A stretch of DNA of 64,000 bases from Pseudomonas sp. FP2309 (GCF_030687575.1 NZ_CP117439.1:1736001-1800000); one strand, 5' to 3'. Positions 26,869 to 37,710 are shown, counted from the first letter of the stretch. Translations and numbers: made by a program. Notes: a model not told the origin generated them from the letters alone.

Positions 26869-27633
26869 TCAGTCTTCGAGCAAGCGGTAATGGGTGGCGC
26901 GAACCACCGCCTGCACACGGTTTTTGGCGCCCAACTTGTGCATCGCAGAGGCCAGGTGCAGGGTCACCACCGCCAGTGATCGGCTCAACTGCGTGGCGAT
27001 CTGCGCTGCGGTCAGGCCCTCGGCGGCCCATTTCAGGCACTCGCGCTCGCGTTTGGTCAGGTGAATATGCGGGTACGTGCGCAGCTCTTTGCCGAATAAC
27101 GGGTAGGCTGCTTCCTGCAAGGCGTGGGAAATGACGCTGAAGTCCGACAACGTCTGCTGCGCACCCCGCAGCACGGTGTGGGCCTTGCCGGTACGCAGGC
27201 CCGTGAGTGATGCAAAGCCACCACGGGGCAGGTGGATCGGTACGCTGACGCCGCAGGTCAATTGCTGGTCATGCAGGTACGAGGACACGGGGGCGTGGCA
27301 AGGGTCGATGATTTTTTGCAGCGGGGTGTCGGTTTTGGCCTCGTAGGACCAGACGAAGGGCGATACCGTGCTCAGGGCCAGGTGCTGCACCGGATCGATC
27401 TGGTAAAACCCTTTGCTGCACCATAATGCGTGCCAGTCGGGCGGGGTATTGCGCAATTCCAGGACCGAGGGGGTGATCAATCCGCCATCCTGGTCGATCG
27501 GCACCGGGGTGTAGTCATACACCAGAGCATCGAAACCCAGCTGTTGGGCAAGGATAAACGCGTTGTCCATCTGCTCGTCCAGGCTCCTGCCCGGCATCAG
27601 ACGATTGTTGAAGGCAGTTAGCTTGGCCAGCAT
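26869..27633 (-). CDS. pipR: LuxR-type solo regulator, PipR-like (plant-signal-responsive subfamily)
   Basis: 254 residues from ATG 27633, chosen because GGGAG lies 8 bp upstream; ATG 27654 would add 7 residues. N-terminal autoinducer-binding domain (about 10-165) and C-terminal GerE-type helix-turn-helix (LTKRERECLKWAAEGLTAAQIA). Aligned with TraR numbering, W57, D70, P71 and W85 are kept (DWHALW...IDPV...FVW) but position 61 is Trp instead of Tyr, a substitution seen in the OryR/PipR group that responds to plant compounds instead of acyl-homoserine lactones. No luxI gene is near. Neighbours are two proline iminopeptidases and a peptide ABC importer, as in described pipR loci. Gene name by context. 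Confidence 0.8.
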   Translation of the reverse strand: MLAKLTAFNNRLMPGRSLDEQMDNAFILAQQLGFDALVYDYTPVPIDQDGGLITPSVLELRNTPPDWHALWCSKGFYQIDPVQHLALSTVSPFVWSYEAKTDTPLQKIIDPCHAPVSSYLHDQQLTCGVSVPIHLPRGGFASLTGLRTGKAHTVLRGAQQTLSDFSVISHALQEAAYPLFGKELRTYPHIHLTKRERECLKWAAEGLTAAQIATQLSRSLAVVTLHLASAMHKLGAKNRVQAVVRATHYRLLED

Positions 27634-27713
27634 CCGTTCTGCTCCCGATTTCATTTGAATCTCGACTTGCTGCAAGTAGAATGCCACGCCCCGGCGAAGG
27701 ACTGCCAGGCCAA

Positions 27714-27733
27714 ACCTATAAGAAATACTAGGT
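27714..27733. promoter_or_regulatory. Lux-box-like dyad in the luxR-pip divergent region
   Basis: ACCTAT-N8-CTAGGT inside a larger perfect dyad AACCTA-N10-TAGGTT (27713-27734). It lies 82 bp before the second peptidase start and 80 bp before the luxR start, so it could act on the peptidase/transporter operon and on luxR itself. It is very similar to the dyad at 26837-26856. Confidence 0.65.
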
Positions 27734-27815
27734 TATGGACGCGCGGCATCCTCGGTAGTGTTGGCTGATAAACGGCCGCTACCCGCAGGGCCGATACAAC
27801 ACAAGGAATGTACGC

Positions 27816-28703
27816 ATGTGGCGTGAAATTGCCCCCGACCAGCAGTACAACGTGCAGGTCGACGGTCACAACCTCGTGGTCTACAGCTTTGGCGAAGGCG
27901 ACGAGGTGCTGTTGTGCCTCAACGGCGGGCCGGGCCTGCCGTGTGACTACTTGCGCGACGCCCATGGCTGGCTCAAGGACCATAACCTGCGAGTGGTTGC
28001 ATTCGACCAGCTTGGCACGGGCGCATCAGCCAGACCATCAGATGTTTCCCTGTGGGAAATCCGCCGTTATGTCGAAGAAGTCGAAACCGTGCGCCAGGCC
28101 CTGGGCCTGGGCCGCGTGCATTTGCTGGGGCATTCCTGGGGCGGCTGGCTGGGCATCGAGTACGCCATTCATTACCCCGACGCACTCAAAAGCCTGATCC
28201 TGGAAAACACCGTCGGCGACATTCCGCACCTGTCCCGGGAGCTGGAACGCCTGCGCGGCGCCCTGGGCAGCGAAACCGTGGCCATGATGCAGCGCCACGA
28301 GGCCATGGGCACCCTGGACCATCCGCAGTATCAGGCCGCAATCACCTTGCTCAACTACCGCCACGTATGCCGCCTGGATGAGTGGCCCGAGCCGGTCAAG
28401 CGCTCCCTCGGCGACTGGAACATGGGCCCCTACGAAACCATGCAGGGCCCCAACGAATTCCTCTATGTCGGCAACCTCAAGGACTGGAACCGCCTCAAAG
28501 AGATGGGCGACTTCACCATGCCCATCCTGATCACCACCGGCCAGCACGACGAACTCACTCCCGCCTGCGCCATGCGCATGAAGATGGCGGCCAGGCACGC
28601 CGAATTGCACGTGTTCCCCAACAGCAGCCATATGCCGTTCTATGAAGAACCCCAGGCGTATTTCCCGGTGCTGCTGGACTTTCTCGCACGTCACCGAGGC
28701 TGA
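27816..28703 (+). CDS. pipA: Proline iminopeptidase (PipA-like, paralogue 2)
   Basis: 295 residues. S33-family alpha/beta hydrolase: NGGPGLPCDY, HYDQLG-equivalent AFDQLGTGAS, nucleophile GHSWGG, acid in TGQHDELTP, His in NSSHMPFYEE. Cytoplasmic, no signal peptide. Clearly different from the peptidase at 25843 (oxyanion loop NGGPG against HGGPG, different cap). It is the first gene of a six-gene unit with the ABC importer (3 bp to the permease) and follows a lux-box-like dyad, so it probably processes an imported peptide or amide signal under control of the LuxR protein. Confidence 0.88.
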   Translation: MWREIAPDQQYNVQVDGHNLVVYSFGEGDEVLLCLNGGPGLPCDYLRDAHGWLKDHNLRVVAFDQLGTGASARPSDVSLWEIRRYVEEVETVRQALGLGRVHLLGHSWGGWLGIEYAIHYPDALKSLILENTVGDIPHLSRELERLRGALGSETVAMMQRHEAMGTLDHPQYQAAITLLNYRHVCRLDEWPEPVKRSLGDWNMGPYETMQGPNEFLYVGNLKDWNRLKEMGDFTMPILITTGQHDELTPACAMRMKMAARHAELHVFPNSSHMPFYEEPQAYFPVLLDFLARHRG

Positions 28704-28706
28704 CGG

Positions 28707-29654
28707 ATGAACCTGGCGCGCTACCGATTTGTCCTGTCCCGGCCGCTGCAATTGCTGCCGGTGCTGTTTGGCATCAGCCTGATCACCTTTGTGCTGGTGC
28801 GCTCGATCCCCGGCGACCCGGCGCGCGCGTTGCTCGGCTCGCGCAGTACGCCCGACGCCTTGTTGAAAATCCGCGCCCAGTACGGTCTCGACCAGCCGTT
28901 ATGGCTGCAATATTTCTACTTCCTGAAGAACCTGCTCAAGGGCGACCTCGGCCAATCGCTGTTGTACAAGGTCGATGCCTTGAAGCTGATCGTCACCCGT
29001 ATCGAACCGACCCTGGTGCTGGTGCTCGGCAGTGTGCTGCTGGCGCTGCTGATCGCGCTGCCGTTGGCCACCCTGGCCGCACGTAACAACGGTGGCTGGG
29101 TGGATAACCTGATCCGCGTGTTCACCACCGTTGGCCTGGGCATGCCGGCGTTCTGGCTGGGTTTGATGCTGATTCTGTTGCTCAGTGTGCAATGGGGCCT
29201 GTTCCCGGTGTCGGGCTACGGACGCACGTGGCTGGACAAGGCGCACCACATGCTGTTGCCGTGCCTGACCATCGCCCTGGCGCTGTCGGCGGTGCTGGTG
29301 CGCAACCTGCGGGCAAGCATGCTGATGGAATTGCAGGCCGATCACGTCACGGCCGCCCGCGCGCGTGGGCTGTCTGAAGCGCAGGTGTTTCGCCGCCATG
29401 TGCTGCCCAACTCCCTGGTACCGGCGGTCAACCTGCTGGCTGTGAATATCGGCTGGTTGATCAGCGGTACGGTGGTGATTGAAAGCCTGTTCGCCATCCC
29501 CGGCATCGGCCAATTGCTGGTGCGCGGCATCTTTACCCGCGACTACATGGTGGTGCAGGGCGTGGCGATGGTGCTGGCGTGCGCGACGGTGGTGGTCAAC
29601 TTCATTGCGGACGTGGTCACCGTGGCCCTCGACCCACGGGTGAAGATGCAATGA
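28707..29654 (+). CDS. Peptide-type ABC transporter permease 1 (DppB-like)
   Basis: 315 residues, six membrane segments, binding-protein-dependent permease. It begins with the DppB-type N-terminus (LLPVLFGISLITFVLVRSIPGDPA) and carries the EAA loop ARGLSEAQVFRRHVLPNSL that contacts the ATPase. Starts 3 bp after pipA and overlaps the next gene by 4 bp (ATGA), so it is translationally coupled. Part of the importer encoded up to 33979. Confidence 0.9.
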   Translation: MNLARYRFVLSRPLQLLPVLFGISLITFVLVRSIPGDPARALLGSRSTPDALLKIRAQYGLDQPLWLQYFYFLKNLLKGDLGQSLLYKVDALKLIVTRIEPTLVLVLGSVLLALLIALPLATLAARNNGGWVDNLIRVFTTVGLGMPAFWLGLMLILLLSVQWGLFPVSGYGRTWLDKAHHMLLPCLTIALALSAVLVRNLRASMLMELQADHVTAARARGLSEAQVFRRHVLPNSLVPAVNLLAVNIGWLISGTVVIESLFAIPGIGQLLVRGIFTRDYMVVQGVAMVLACATVVVNFIADVVTVALDPRVKMQ

Positions 29655-30504
29655 GCAGCCGCCCACTGATCGCCCCGTGGCGCTTGCGCCTGCGCTTTGG
29701 CTTTCGCAATGGCCGGCTCACGGCGGCGTGGGGGTTGTTGATCCTGCTGGCGTGGCTGTGCCTGGCTGTGTTTGCGCCATGGATCGCGCCCTACGACCCG
29801 ATTGTGCAAAACACCGACAGCAGTTTGCTCGGGCCGCACCTGGCCCATCCCTTTGGTACGGATAACTACGGTCGCGACATTCTTTCGCGGGTGATCTGGG
29901 GCGCGCGCATTGACCTGCAACTGGCCATTATCGGGGTGATCTTCCCGTTCATGATCGGCACCTTTATCGGTGCGGTCTCCGGCTACATCGGCGGGCGCTT
30001 CGACAGTGTGTGCATGCGCGTGATCGACGTGGTCCTGGCGTTCCCGTTCCTGGTGTTGATGCTGGCGATCATGGCGATCCTCGGTCCGGGTTTGCAGAGT
30101 TTCTACATCGCCATGGCGCTGGTGGGCTGGGTGTCCTATGCGCGGCTGATCCGCTCGCAGATCCTGGTGCTCAAAGAGAGCGACTTTGCCCTGGCCGCCA
30201 AGAGCCTGGGCTTTGGTCACGGGCGCATTCTGTTTCGGCATTTACTGCCCAATGCCCTGTTTGGCTCGATTGTGTTTTCCATGTCGGATGCGGTGCTGGT
30301 GCTGCTTAATGGCGCCGCGGTGAGCTACCTGGGTCTGGGCGTACAGCCGCCCACGGCCGAGTGGGGCACCATGGTCGCCGAAGGGCAGGCGTTCATTACC
30401 ACGGCGTGGTGGATCTGCACCTTTCCGGGGTTGGCCATTGTGACCCTGGCCATGGGCTTCAGCCTGCTGGCCGATGGCGTGGCGCAAGTGCTGGGGGAGC
30501 GCAC

Positions 30505-30508
<4 letters not shown>
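29651..30508 (+). CDS. Peptide-type ABC transporter permease 2 (DppC-like)
   Basis: 285 residues from ATG 29651 (ATGA overlap with the preceding stop). It has the N-terminal DppC-type segment (GLLILLAWLCLAVFAPWIAPYDP), a typical HPFGTDNYGRDILSRVIWGAR motif and the EAA loop AKSLGFGHGRILFRHLLPNA. Six membrane segments. Heterodimer partner of the preceding permease. Confidence 0.9.
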
Positions 30509-31457
<949 letters not shown>

Positions 31458-31461
<4 letters not shown>

Positions 31462-32429
31462 GCCTGTTGCAGATCAAGGACCTGGAAGTGCGCTTTGCTG
31501 CGTCCGGTACTGGCCTGTTCGGCCTGAACAAGCAGTGGGTGAGGGCGGTGAACGGTGTGTCGCTGAACCTGGCGGCGGGCGAAACCCTTGGCCTGGTGGG
31601 CGAGTCCGGCAGCGGCAAAAGCACCCTGGGCCGGGCGATCCTGCACCTTAACCCGATCAGTGCCGGCCAGGTGTTGTTTGACGGCGTCGACATGGCCCAG
31701 GGCAGCGCCATTGATATCGCCCGCCTGCGCCATGAAACCGCGATGATCTTCCAGGACCCTTACACCGCGTTGAACCCGCGCCATACCATCGGCGAAACCC
31801 TCGCCGAAGTGTTGCGGGTGCAGCGCAAGGTCGCGCCGCAGCACATCCAGGCCCGTGTGAACGAACTGCTCGATCTGGTGGGCCTGCGCCCGGAACTGGC
31901 CGGGCGCAAACCGGGTTCCCTCAGCGGCGGCCAATGCCAGCGCGTTGGCATCGCGCGGGCACTGGCGGTGGAGCCACGCTTGATCATTGCCGATGAGTGC
32001 GTGGCGGCGCTGGATGTGTCGATCCAGGGCCAGATCATCAACCTGCTGCTGTCGCTGCAGCAGCGCATGAACCTGGCGATCCTGTTTATCGCCCATGACC
32101 TGGCCATCGTGCGGCGCCTGTGCGACCGCGTGGCGGTGATGTACCTGGGCAAGATCGTCGAAGAAGGTCCGGTAGAAGCGGTGTTCAGCGCACCGCGCCA
32201 CCCGTACACGGCGGCGTTGATCCAGGCGATCCCGGAAATCGATCCCCATCGGCCATTGCCCCTGGAGCCCTTGCCGGGTGAGCCGCCCAGCCCGCTGAAT
32301 TTGCCCACAGGCTGTGCGTTTCACCCGCGTTGCCGGTATGCGCGCGCCATGTGTTCCGTGATGTTGCCGCCTACCCATTTTCTGCACGAGCATCGATACA
32401 GTTGCGTGCTTGAAGAACCTTTGCTTTAA
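31458..32429 (+). CDS. Peptide-type ABC transporter ATPase 2 (DppF-like)
   Basis: 323 residues from ATG 31458 (ATGA overlap). Walker A GESGSGKST, signature SGGQCQR (usual form SGGQRQR, here Cys), Walker B LIIADECVAALD where Pro is replaced by Cys (DEC, normally DEP), H-loop FIAHDLA, C-terminal Cys pattern CAFHPRCRYARAMC. Partner of the preceding ATPase. The DECVAALD form is known among DppF-type proteins. Confidence 0.92.
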
Positions 32430-32464
32430 CCCACCTCTGCCATTCATAGACAAGGAGTTATGAC

Positions 32465-33979
32465 ATGCAATCGCGCCACTTGAAGTTGCTCGCCGCCGCT
32501 ACGTTGACCGCGTGGTCGCTGACCGCCGGCCTCGCCCAGGCCGCTGGTGTATTGACCATCGGCTGCCGTGAAGACAGCACCACGTTCGACCCGATCAAAA
32601 GTGCGCAAAACCGCGACACCTGGGTCTTCGCCAACGTCTACGACACCCTGGTGCGCGTGGATAACCTGGGCACCAAGATGGAGCCGGGTCTGGCGGAAAG
32701 CTGGGAGATTTCCAAGGACGGCCTGACCTACACCTTCAAGCTGCGTGAGGCGAAGTTCTCCGATGGCTCGCCGATCACCGCCGCCGACGCCGCCTTCAGC
32801 CTGCTGCGTATCCGCGATAACAAAGCCTCACTGTGGGCAGACCCCTTCAACCTGATCGATACGGCCAAGGCAGCGGACGCGAAAACCCTGGTGGTCACTC
32901 TGAAGACGCCGGCGGTGGCGTTCCTCTCGCAATTGGCATCGCCGACGGTGTCGATCCTGTCGGAAAAGGCCATGACCAAAATGGGCGAAGACGCCTACTC
33001 GGAAAACCCGGTGACCTCCGGTGCGTTCACCGTGGACGAATGGCGCAAGGGCGATCGGGTGATCCTCAAGAAGAACCCGAACTTCTGGCAGGCCAAGAAT
33101 GTGAGCCTGGACGGCGTGGAATGGGTCTCGGTGACCGACGACAACACGCGCATGCGCATGGTGCAGAACAACGAGCTCGATACGGCGATCTTCGTGCCGT
33201 TCTCGCGGGTGGAAGAACTCAAGAAAGACAAGAACGTGGTGATCCACGCCGACCCTTCCACCCGCGAAGATCACCTGCTGATCAACCATGCCCACGGCCT
33301 GCTGGCCAAGCCCCAGGTGCGTCAGGCGCTGGACATGGCCATCGACAAACAAGCGCTGGTCAAGACCGCCACCTACGGTCAAGGTACCGTGGCCTATTCC
33401 TACATTCCCAAAGGCTCGCTGTACCACTACGCCAATAACCTGCAGCGCCCGTATGACCCGGCCGAGGCCAGGAAACTGCTGGCCGCGGCCGGCGCCGAGG
33501 GCTTGAAACTCAACTATGTGGTCAACGCCGGCAACGAAGCCGATGAGCAGATTGCGGTGATCATCAAGGACCAGTTGGCCAAGGTCGGCGTCACGGCCAA
33601 CCTGCAAAAGGTCGACCCGACCCAAAGCTGGCAGATGCTGGTGGACGGTGAATACGATATTTCGGTGATGTACTGGACCAACGACATTCTTGACCCGGAC
33701 CAGAAGACCACCTTCGTATTGGGCCACGACACCAACCAGAACTACATGACCCGCTACAAGAACGACAAGGTCAAGGAACTGGTGGCGGCGGCACGTATCG
33801 AGGCCGACCCGGTCAAGCGTGAGCAGATGTATGTGGAACTGCAGAAACTGGCGAAACAGGATGTGAACTGGATCGACTTGTACTACAGCCCGTACATCAA
33901 CATCTCACGCAAGAACGTCAGCAACTTCCTGCAGAACCCATTGGGTCGCTTCACCCTTGAGGAAGTGGTGAAAAACTAA
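32465..33979 (+). CDS. Peptide-type ABC transporter substrate-binding protein (SBP_bac_5)
   Basis: 504 residues with Sec signal MQSRHLKLLAAATLTAWSLT to A-Q-A|AGV (about 1-26). Mature part: GVLTIGCREDSTTFDPIKSAQN, family-5 signature region GLAESWEISKDGLTYTFKLRE. Periplasmic capture protein for the importer; strong AAGGAG before ATG 32465. The ligand cannot be read from sequence; peptides are typical of the family, and in related plant-signal systems a small ethanolamine-derived amide is used. Last gene of the unit. Confidence 0.9.
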   Translation: MQSRHLKLLAAATLTAWSLTAGLAQAAGVLTIGCREDSTTFDPIKSAQNRDTWVFANVYDTLVRVDNLGTKMEPGLAESWEISKDGLTYTFKLREAKFSDGSPITAADAAFSLLRIRDNKASLWADPFNLIDTAKAADAKTLVVTLKTPAVAFLSQLASPTVSILSEKAMTKMGEDAYSENPVTSGAFTVDEWRKGDRVILKKNPNFWQAKNVSLDGVEWVSVTDDNTRMRMVQNNELDTAIFVPFSRVEELKKDKNVVIHADPSTREDHLLINHAHGLLAKPQVRQALDMAIDKQALVKTATYGQGTVAYSYIPKGSLYHYANNLQRPYDPAEARKLLAAAGAEGLKLNYVVNAGNEADEQIAVIIKDQLAKVGVTANLQKVDPTQSWQMLVDGEYDISVMYWTNDILDPDQKTTFVLGHDTNQNYMTRYKNDKVKELVAAARIEADPVKREQMYVELQKLAKQDVNWIDLYYSPYINISRKNVSNFLQNPLGRFTLEEVVKN

Positions 33980-34003
33980 GTTCCAGAAAGTAGCGCAAAC
34001 ACA

Positions 34004-34030
34004 TGTGGGAGGGGGCAACCCCCTCCCACA
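34004..34030. terminator. 12-bp perfect TGTGGGAGGGGG hairpin
   Basis: TGTGGGAGGGGG (34004-34015), loop CAA, CCCCCTCCCACA (34019-34030). It lies between the transporter operon and the convergent yciK gene. It has the core of the GTGGGAG REP-like hairpins of fluorescent pseudomonads and can serve as a bidirectional terminator. Confidence 0.7.
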
Positions 34031-34049
34031 GTTGATTCAACGGGGTCTC

Positions 34050-34790
34050 TTACTGCGCGTCAAACGCCTGCCCGTTGACCCCGGCGCTGTCCGGCCCCAT
34101 CAGGTACAGGTACACCGGCATGATCTCTTCCGGCGCCGGCCTTTCCATTGGATTCTCCCCCGGATACGCCTGCGCCCGCATGCTGGTGCGCGTGCCGCCT
34201 GGGTTGATGCTGTTGGCCCTGACGGCGGCCACGTCTTCGAGCTCGTCGGCCAGGGTTTGCATCAAACCTTCGGTGGCGAACTTCGACACACCATAAGCGC
34301 CCCAATACGCCCGACCCTTGCGTCCGACGCTGCTGGAGGTGAACACCACCGATGCGTCCTGGGACAGCTTGAGCAGCGGCAGCAAGGTGCTGGTGAGCAT
34401 GAACATCGCGTTGACGTTGATGTGCATCACCCGCATGAAGTTCTCACCCGACAACTGCTCGATCGGTGTGCGCGGGCCAATGATCGAGGCGTTGTGCAGC
34501 AGGCCGTCGAGGCGGCCGAATTCTTTTTCGATCATCGCCGCCAGCTCATCGTATTGATGGGGCAGGGCGGTCTCCAGGTTGAACGGGATCACCACCGGCT
34601 GCGGGTGGCCGGCTGCTTCGATGTCGTCATAGACCTGGGCCAGGTTGGCTTCGGTCTTGCCCAGCAAAAGCACGGTGGCGCCGTGGGCGGCGTAGGTTTT
34701 CGCCGCCGCTGCGCCAATCCCGCGTCCGGCGCCGGTCACCAGGATCACGCGGCCTTTGAGCAGTTCTGGGCGTGCGGAGTAATCAAACAT
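34050..34790 (-). CDS. yciK: SDR-family oxidoreductase YciK
   Basis: 246 residues. Short-chain dehydrogenase: cofactor motif VTGAGRGIG (19-27), LHNAS, and the catalytic Y-x3-K in YGVSK after a Ser-rich TSSSVGR. Highly similar in pattern to E. coli YciK; substrate not established. Last gene of the ubiG-mupP-yciK unit, 42 bp after mupP. Confidence 0.88.
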   Translation of the reverse strand: MFDYSARPELLKGRVILVTGAGRGIGAAAAKTYAAHGATVLLLGKTEANLAQVYDDIEAAGHPQPVVIPFNLETALPHQYDELAAMIEKEFGRLDGLLHNASIIGPRTPIEQLSGENFMRVMHINVNAMFMLTSTLLPLLKLSQDASVVFTSSSVGRKGRAYWGAYGVSKFATEGLMQTLADELEDVAAVRANSINPGGTRTSMRAQAYPGENPMERPAPEEIMPVYLYLMGPDSAGVNGQAFDAQ

Positions 34791-34832
34791 AAATAGCCTC
34801 GACAGAATTCACAGAAAATCCATTTCGCCCGG

Positions 34833-35504
34833 TCAGCAACTGCACAGCGCGTTATCCAGCACTTTGCGCAGTTCCAGCGGATGGTCCACCACCACATCCG
34901 CGCCCCAGTGACGCGGGTTGTCATCCGGATGGATATAGCCATAGGTGACCGCCGCGGTGCGGGTGCCGGCGTCACGGCCGGATTCGATATCGCGCAGGTC
35001 ATCGCCCACGAACAACACGCTGGCCGGGTCGAGGCCGAGCATCTTGCAGGCGAGGATCATCGGCTCCGGGTCCGGCTTGCTGTTTGTCACGTGGTCCGGG
35101 CAGATCAGCACGGCCGAGCGCTCGGCCAGGCCCAGTCGCTGCATGATCGGTTCGGCAAAGCGCACGGGCTTGTTGGTGACGACGCCCCAGATCAGTTTGG
35201 CTTTCTCGATGTCTTCCAGCAGCTCGGCCATACCGTCGAACAACTTGCTGTGAACCGCACAGTCCTTGAGGTAGCGCTCCAGAAACTCCTGGCGCAGCGC
35301 TTCAAAGCCTGGCGACTCCGGGTCCATCGAGAACGTCACGGCGACCATCGCACGGGCGCCGCCGGAGATTTCATCGCGGATGTGCTCGGGGTTGATCGGT
35401 GCCAGGCCACGGTCGGCGCGCATGGCCTGGCAGATGGCGATAAAGTCCGGCGCGGTGTCCAGCAGGGTACCGTCCATGTCGAAGAGAACCGCTCGCAACT
35501 TCAC
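34833..35504 (-). CDS. mupP: N-acetylmuramic acid 6-phosphate phosphatase (HAD family)
   Basis: Dephosphorylates MurNAc-6-P in the Pseudomonas cell-wall recycling bypass, upstream of AmgK and MurU; its loss affects AmpC induction and fosfomycin sensitivity in P. aeruginosa. 223 residues, HAD motif [10 protein letters not shown], motif II VVTNKP, motif III KPDPEP, motif [10 protein letters not shown]. Start is GTG 35504 with GAGGAG 8 bp upstream, 4 bp after the ubiG stop, the conserved ubiG-mupP arrangement. Confidence 0.9.
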   Translation of the reverse strand: MKLRAVLFDMDGTLLDTAPDFIAICQAMRADRGLAPINPEHIRDEISGGARAMVAVTFSMDPESPGFEALRQEFLERYLKDCAVHSKLFDGMAELLEDIEKAKLIWGVVTNKPVRFAEPIMQRLGLAERSAVLICPDHVTNSKPDPEPMILACKMLGLDPASVLFVGDDLRDIESGRDAGTRTAAVTYGYIHPDDNPRHWGADVVVDHPLELRKVLDNALCSC

Positions 35505-35508
35505 AGGC

Positions 35509-36207
35509 TTACTCCTCGCGCAGGGTCTGGATCATGTAGTTCACGTCAACGTCGCTGGCCAGCTTGTAGTGCTTGGTCAGCGGGTTGTAGGTCAGGCCGA
35601 TGATGTCCTTGACGGTCAAACCGGCCTGGCGGCTCCACGCACCCAACTCGGACGGGCGGATGAATTTTTTGAAGTCGTGGGTGCCGCGCGGCAGCAGCTT
35701 CATGATGTATTCGGCGCCGATGATCGCGAACAGGTAGGCCTTGGGGTTCCTGTTGATGGTGGAGAAAAACACCTGGCCGCCGGGCTTGACCATACGGAAA
35801 CAGGCGCGGATCACTGAGGACGGGTCCGGCACGTGTTCGAGCATCTCAAGGCAGGTGACCACGTCGAACTGCTCGGGCATTTCCTCGGCCAATGCTTCGG
35901 CGGTGATCTGGCGGTATTCCACGCTCACGCCGGACTCCAACTGGTGCAGTTGGGCCACGGCCAGCGGCGCTTCGCCCATGTCGATGCCCATCACCGTGGC
36001 GCCGCGCAGGGCCATGGCCTCGCTGAGAATGCCGCCGCCGCAGCCCACATCCAGCACTTTCTTGCCGGCCAGGTTGACGCGTTCGTCAATCCAGTTGACC
36101 CGCAGCGGGTTGATGTCGTGCAGAGGTTTGAACTCGCTTTCACGGTCCCACCAGCGGTGAGCCAGGGCTTCGAATTTAGCGATTTCGGCGTGGTCGACGT
36201 TGCTCAT
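35509..36207 (-). CDS. ubiG: Ubiquinone biosynthesis O-methyltransferase
   Basis: Catalyses both O-methylations in ubiquinone synthesis. 232 residues, AdoMet motif [14 protein letters not shown]-terminal [24 protein letters not shown] diagnostic of UbiG. GAGG before ATG 36207. First of the ubiG-mupP-yciK group; mtaD lies 63 bp upstream on the same strand, so all four may be cotranscribed. Confidence 0.95.
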   Translation of the reverse strand: MSNVDHAEIAKFEALAHRWWDRESEFKPLHDINPLRVNWIDERVNLAGKKVLDVGCGGGILSEAMALRGATVMGIDMGEAPLAVAQLHQLESGVSVEYRQITAEALAEEMPEQFDVVTCLEMLEHVPDPSSVIRACFRMVKPGGQVFFSTINRNPKAYLFAIIGAEYIMKLLPRGTHDFKKFIRPSELGAWSRQAGLTVKDIIGLTYNPLTKHYKLASDVDVNYMIQTLREE

Positions 36208-36270
36208 GATGGATCCTCTAAATCTGACAAAACGGTTGGCCAGTGTTGAAGCGTAGTTTCAACACCGACG

Positions 36271-37602
36271 TTATTCGGTGTGCCCGCTGATGCGTTGACC
36301 CCAGGCGATGGCCGTGGCGGTCAACTGTCGTTCATCCATGCGGGTCAGTTTGCGGTCGTCGAGCAACTGCTTGCCGGCGACCCAAAGGTGTTTCACGCAA
36401 TCGCGCCCGGTGGCATATATAAGTTGTGAGACCGGATCATAGATCGGTTGTTGCGCCAGCCCCGACAGGTCGAACGCGACGATATCCGCCGCCTTGCCCA
36501 CCTCCAGCGAGCCGACCTCGCTTTCCAGTCCCATGGCCCGCGCACCATTGAGCGTAGCCATGCGCAGGGCACGGTGGGCGTCCAGGGCCGTGGCCGAGCC
36601 GGCGACGGCCTTGGCCAGCATCGCGGCGGTACGGGTTTCGCCCAACAGGTCCAGGTCATTGTTGCTGGCGGCGCCATCGGTGCCGATCGCCACATTGACG
36701 CCAGCCTGCCACAGCCGCTCTACCGGGCAGAAGCCGCTGGCCAGTTTAAGGTTCGATTCCGGGCAATGGATGACGCTGGTGTTGCTTTCTACCAGCAAAG
36801 CCAGGTCGTCCTCGCTGATTTGGGTCATATGAACGGCCTGCAAGCGCGGGCCCAGCAGCCCGAGGCGACCGAGGCGCGCCAGCGGGCGCTCGCCGGTTTT
36901 TTCGACGGCCTGCTGCACCTCGAAGGCGGTTTCGTGCACGTGCATGTGGATCGCGGCGTCCAGTTCCTCGGCGATCACCCGGATTTTTTCCAGGTTGTCA
37001 TCGCACACGGTGTACGGCGCGTGGGGACCGAAGGCGATCTTGATGCGCGGGTGGTGCTTGAGGTCGCCGAACAGCTCGATGCCCTGGCGAATGGCCTCGT
37101 CGACATTGCTGGCGCCGGGGATCGGGAAGTCGAGGATTGGAATCGCGATCTGCGCGCGCATGCCGCTGTTGTGCACGCAGTCGCTGGCGACCTTGGGGTA
37201 GAAGTACATGTCGGAGAAGCAGGTGATACCGCCCTTGAGTTGCTCGGCGATGGCCAGGTCGGTGCCGTCGCGTACGAAGGCTTCATCGACCCACTTGGCT
37301 TCGGCGGGCCAGATGTGCTTTTCCAGCCAGGTCATCAGCGGCAAATCGTCAGCCAGGCCGCGAAACAGGCTCATTGCCGCATGCCCGTGGGCATTGATCA
37401 GGCCGGGGCTGAGCAGCATGCCGGGCAGCTCGCGCACCTCGCCGGCCGCAAGCTTCAACGCCGCGGCCCGTGGTCCGATAAACGCAATGCGCCCGTCGCG
37501 GATGCCCAGGGCGTGCTCTTTGAGCACCACGCCGGCAGGTTCGACCGGTACCAGCCAGGTTGGCAGCAACAGCAAGTCGAGCGGGGCGGCAGTGGCGGTC
37601 AT
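36271..37602 (-). CDS. mtaD: 5-methylthioadenosine / S-adenosylhomocysteine deaminase (TRZ/ATZ amidohydrolase)
   Basis: Deaminates methylthioadenosine to methylthioinosine, the Pseudomonas route into methionine salvage. 443 residues, amidohydrolase fold: metal site [32 protein letters not shown], the Glu/His region HMTQI, and the metal Asp in [11 protein letters not shown]. Divergent from mtnA, which acts later in the same pathway; the 108-bp gap holds promoters for both. Confidence 0.9.
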   Translation of the reverse strand: MTATAAPLDLLLLPTWLVPVEPAGVVLKEHALGIRDGRIAFIGPRAAALKLAAGEVRELPGMLLSPGLINAHGHAAMSLFRGLADDLPLMTWLEKHIWPAEAKWVDEAFVRDGTDLAIAEQLKGGITCFSDMYFYPKVASDCVHNSGMRAQIAIPILDFPIPGASNVDEAIRQGIELFGDLKHHPRIKIAFGPHAPYTVCDDNLEKIRVIAEELDAAIHMHVHETAFEVQQAVEKTGERPLARLGRLGLLGPRLQAVHMTQISEDDLALLVESNTSVIHCPESNLKLASGFCPVERLWQAGVNVAIGTDGAASNNDLDLLGETRTAAMLAKAVAGSATALDAHRALRMATLNGARAMGLESEVGSLEVGKAADIVAFDLSGLAQQPIYDPVSQLIYATGRDCVKHLWVAGKQLLDDRKLTRMDERQLTATAIAWGQRISGHTE

Positions 37603-37672
37603 CGCAGGCTTCTTCCCAGGCAGCTATAAAAGAAGGGCGAAGTATACCCGAGCGTCCTGGCTGGCGGATCGC

Positions 37673-37678
37673 TATAAT
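37673..37678 (+). promoter_or_regulatory. Probable -10 box for mtnA
   Basis: A consensus TATAAT at 37673-37678, 32 bp before the mtnA start. No good -35 at 16-18 bp upstream, so activation or an imperfect -35 is assumed. Confidence 0.45.
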
Positions 37679-37710
37679 CGGCGGCTTTGTTTATGAGTGC
37701 GGAGTATCGG

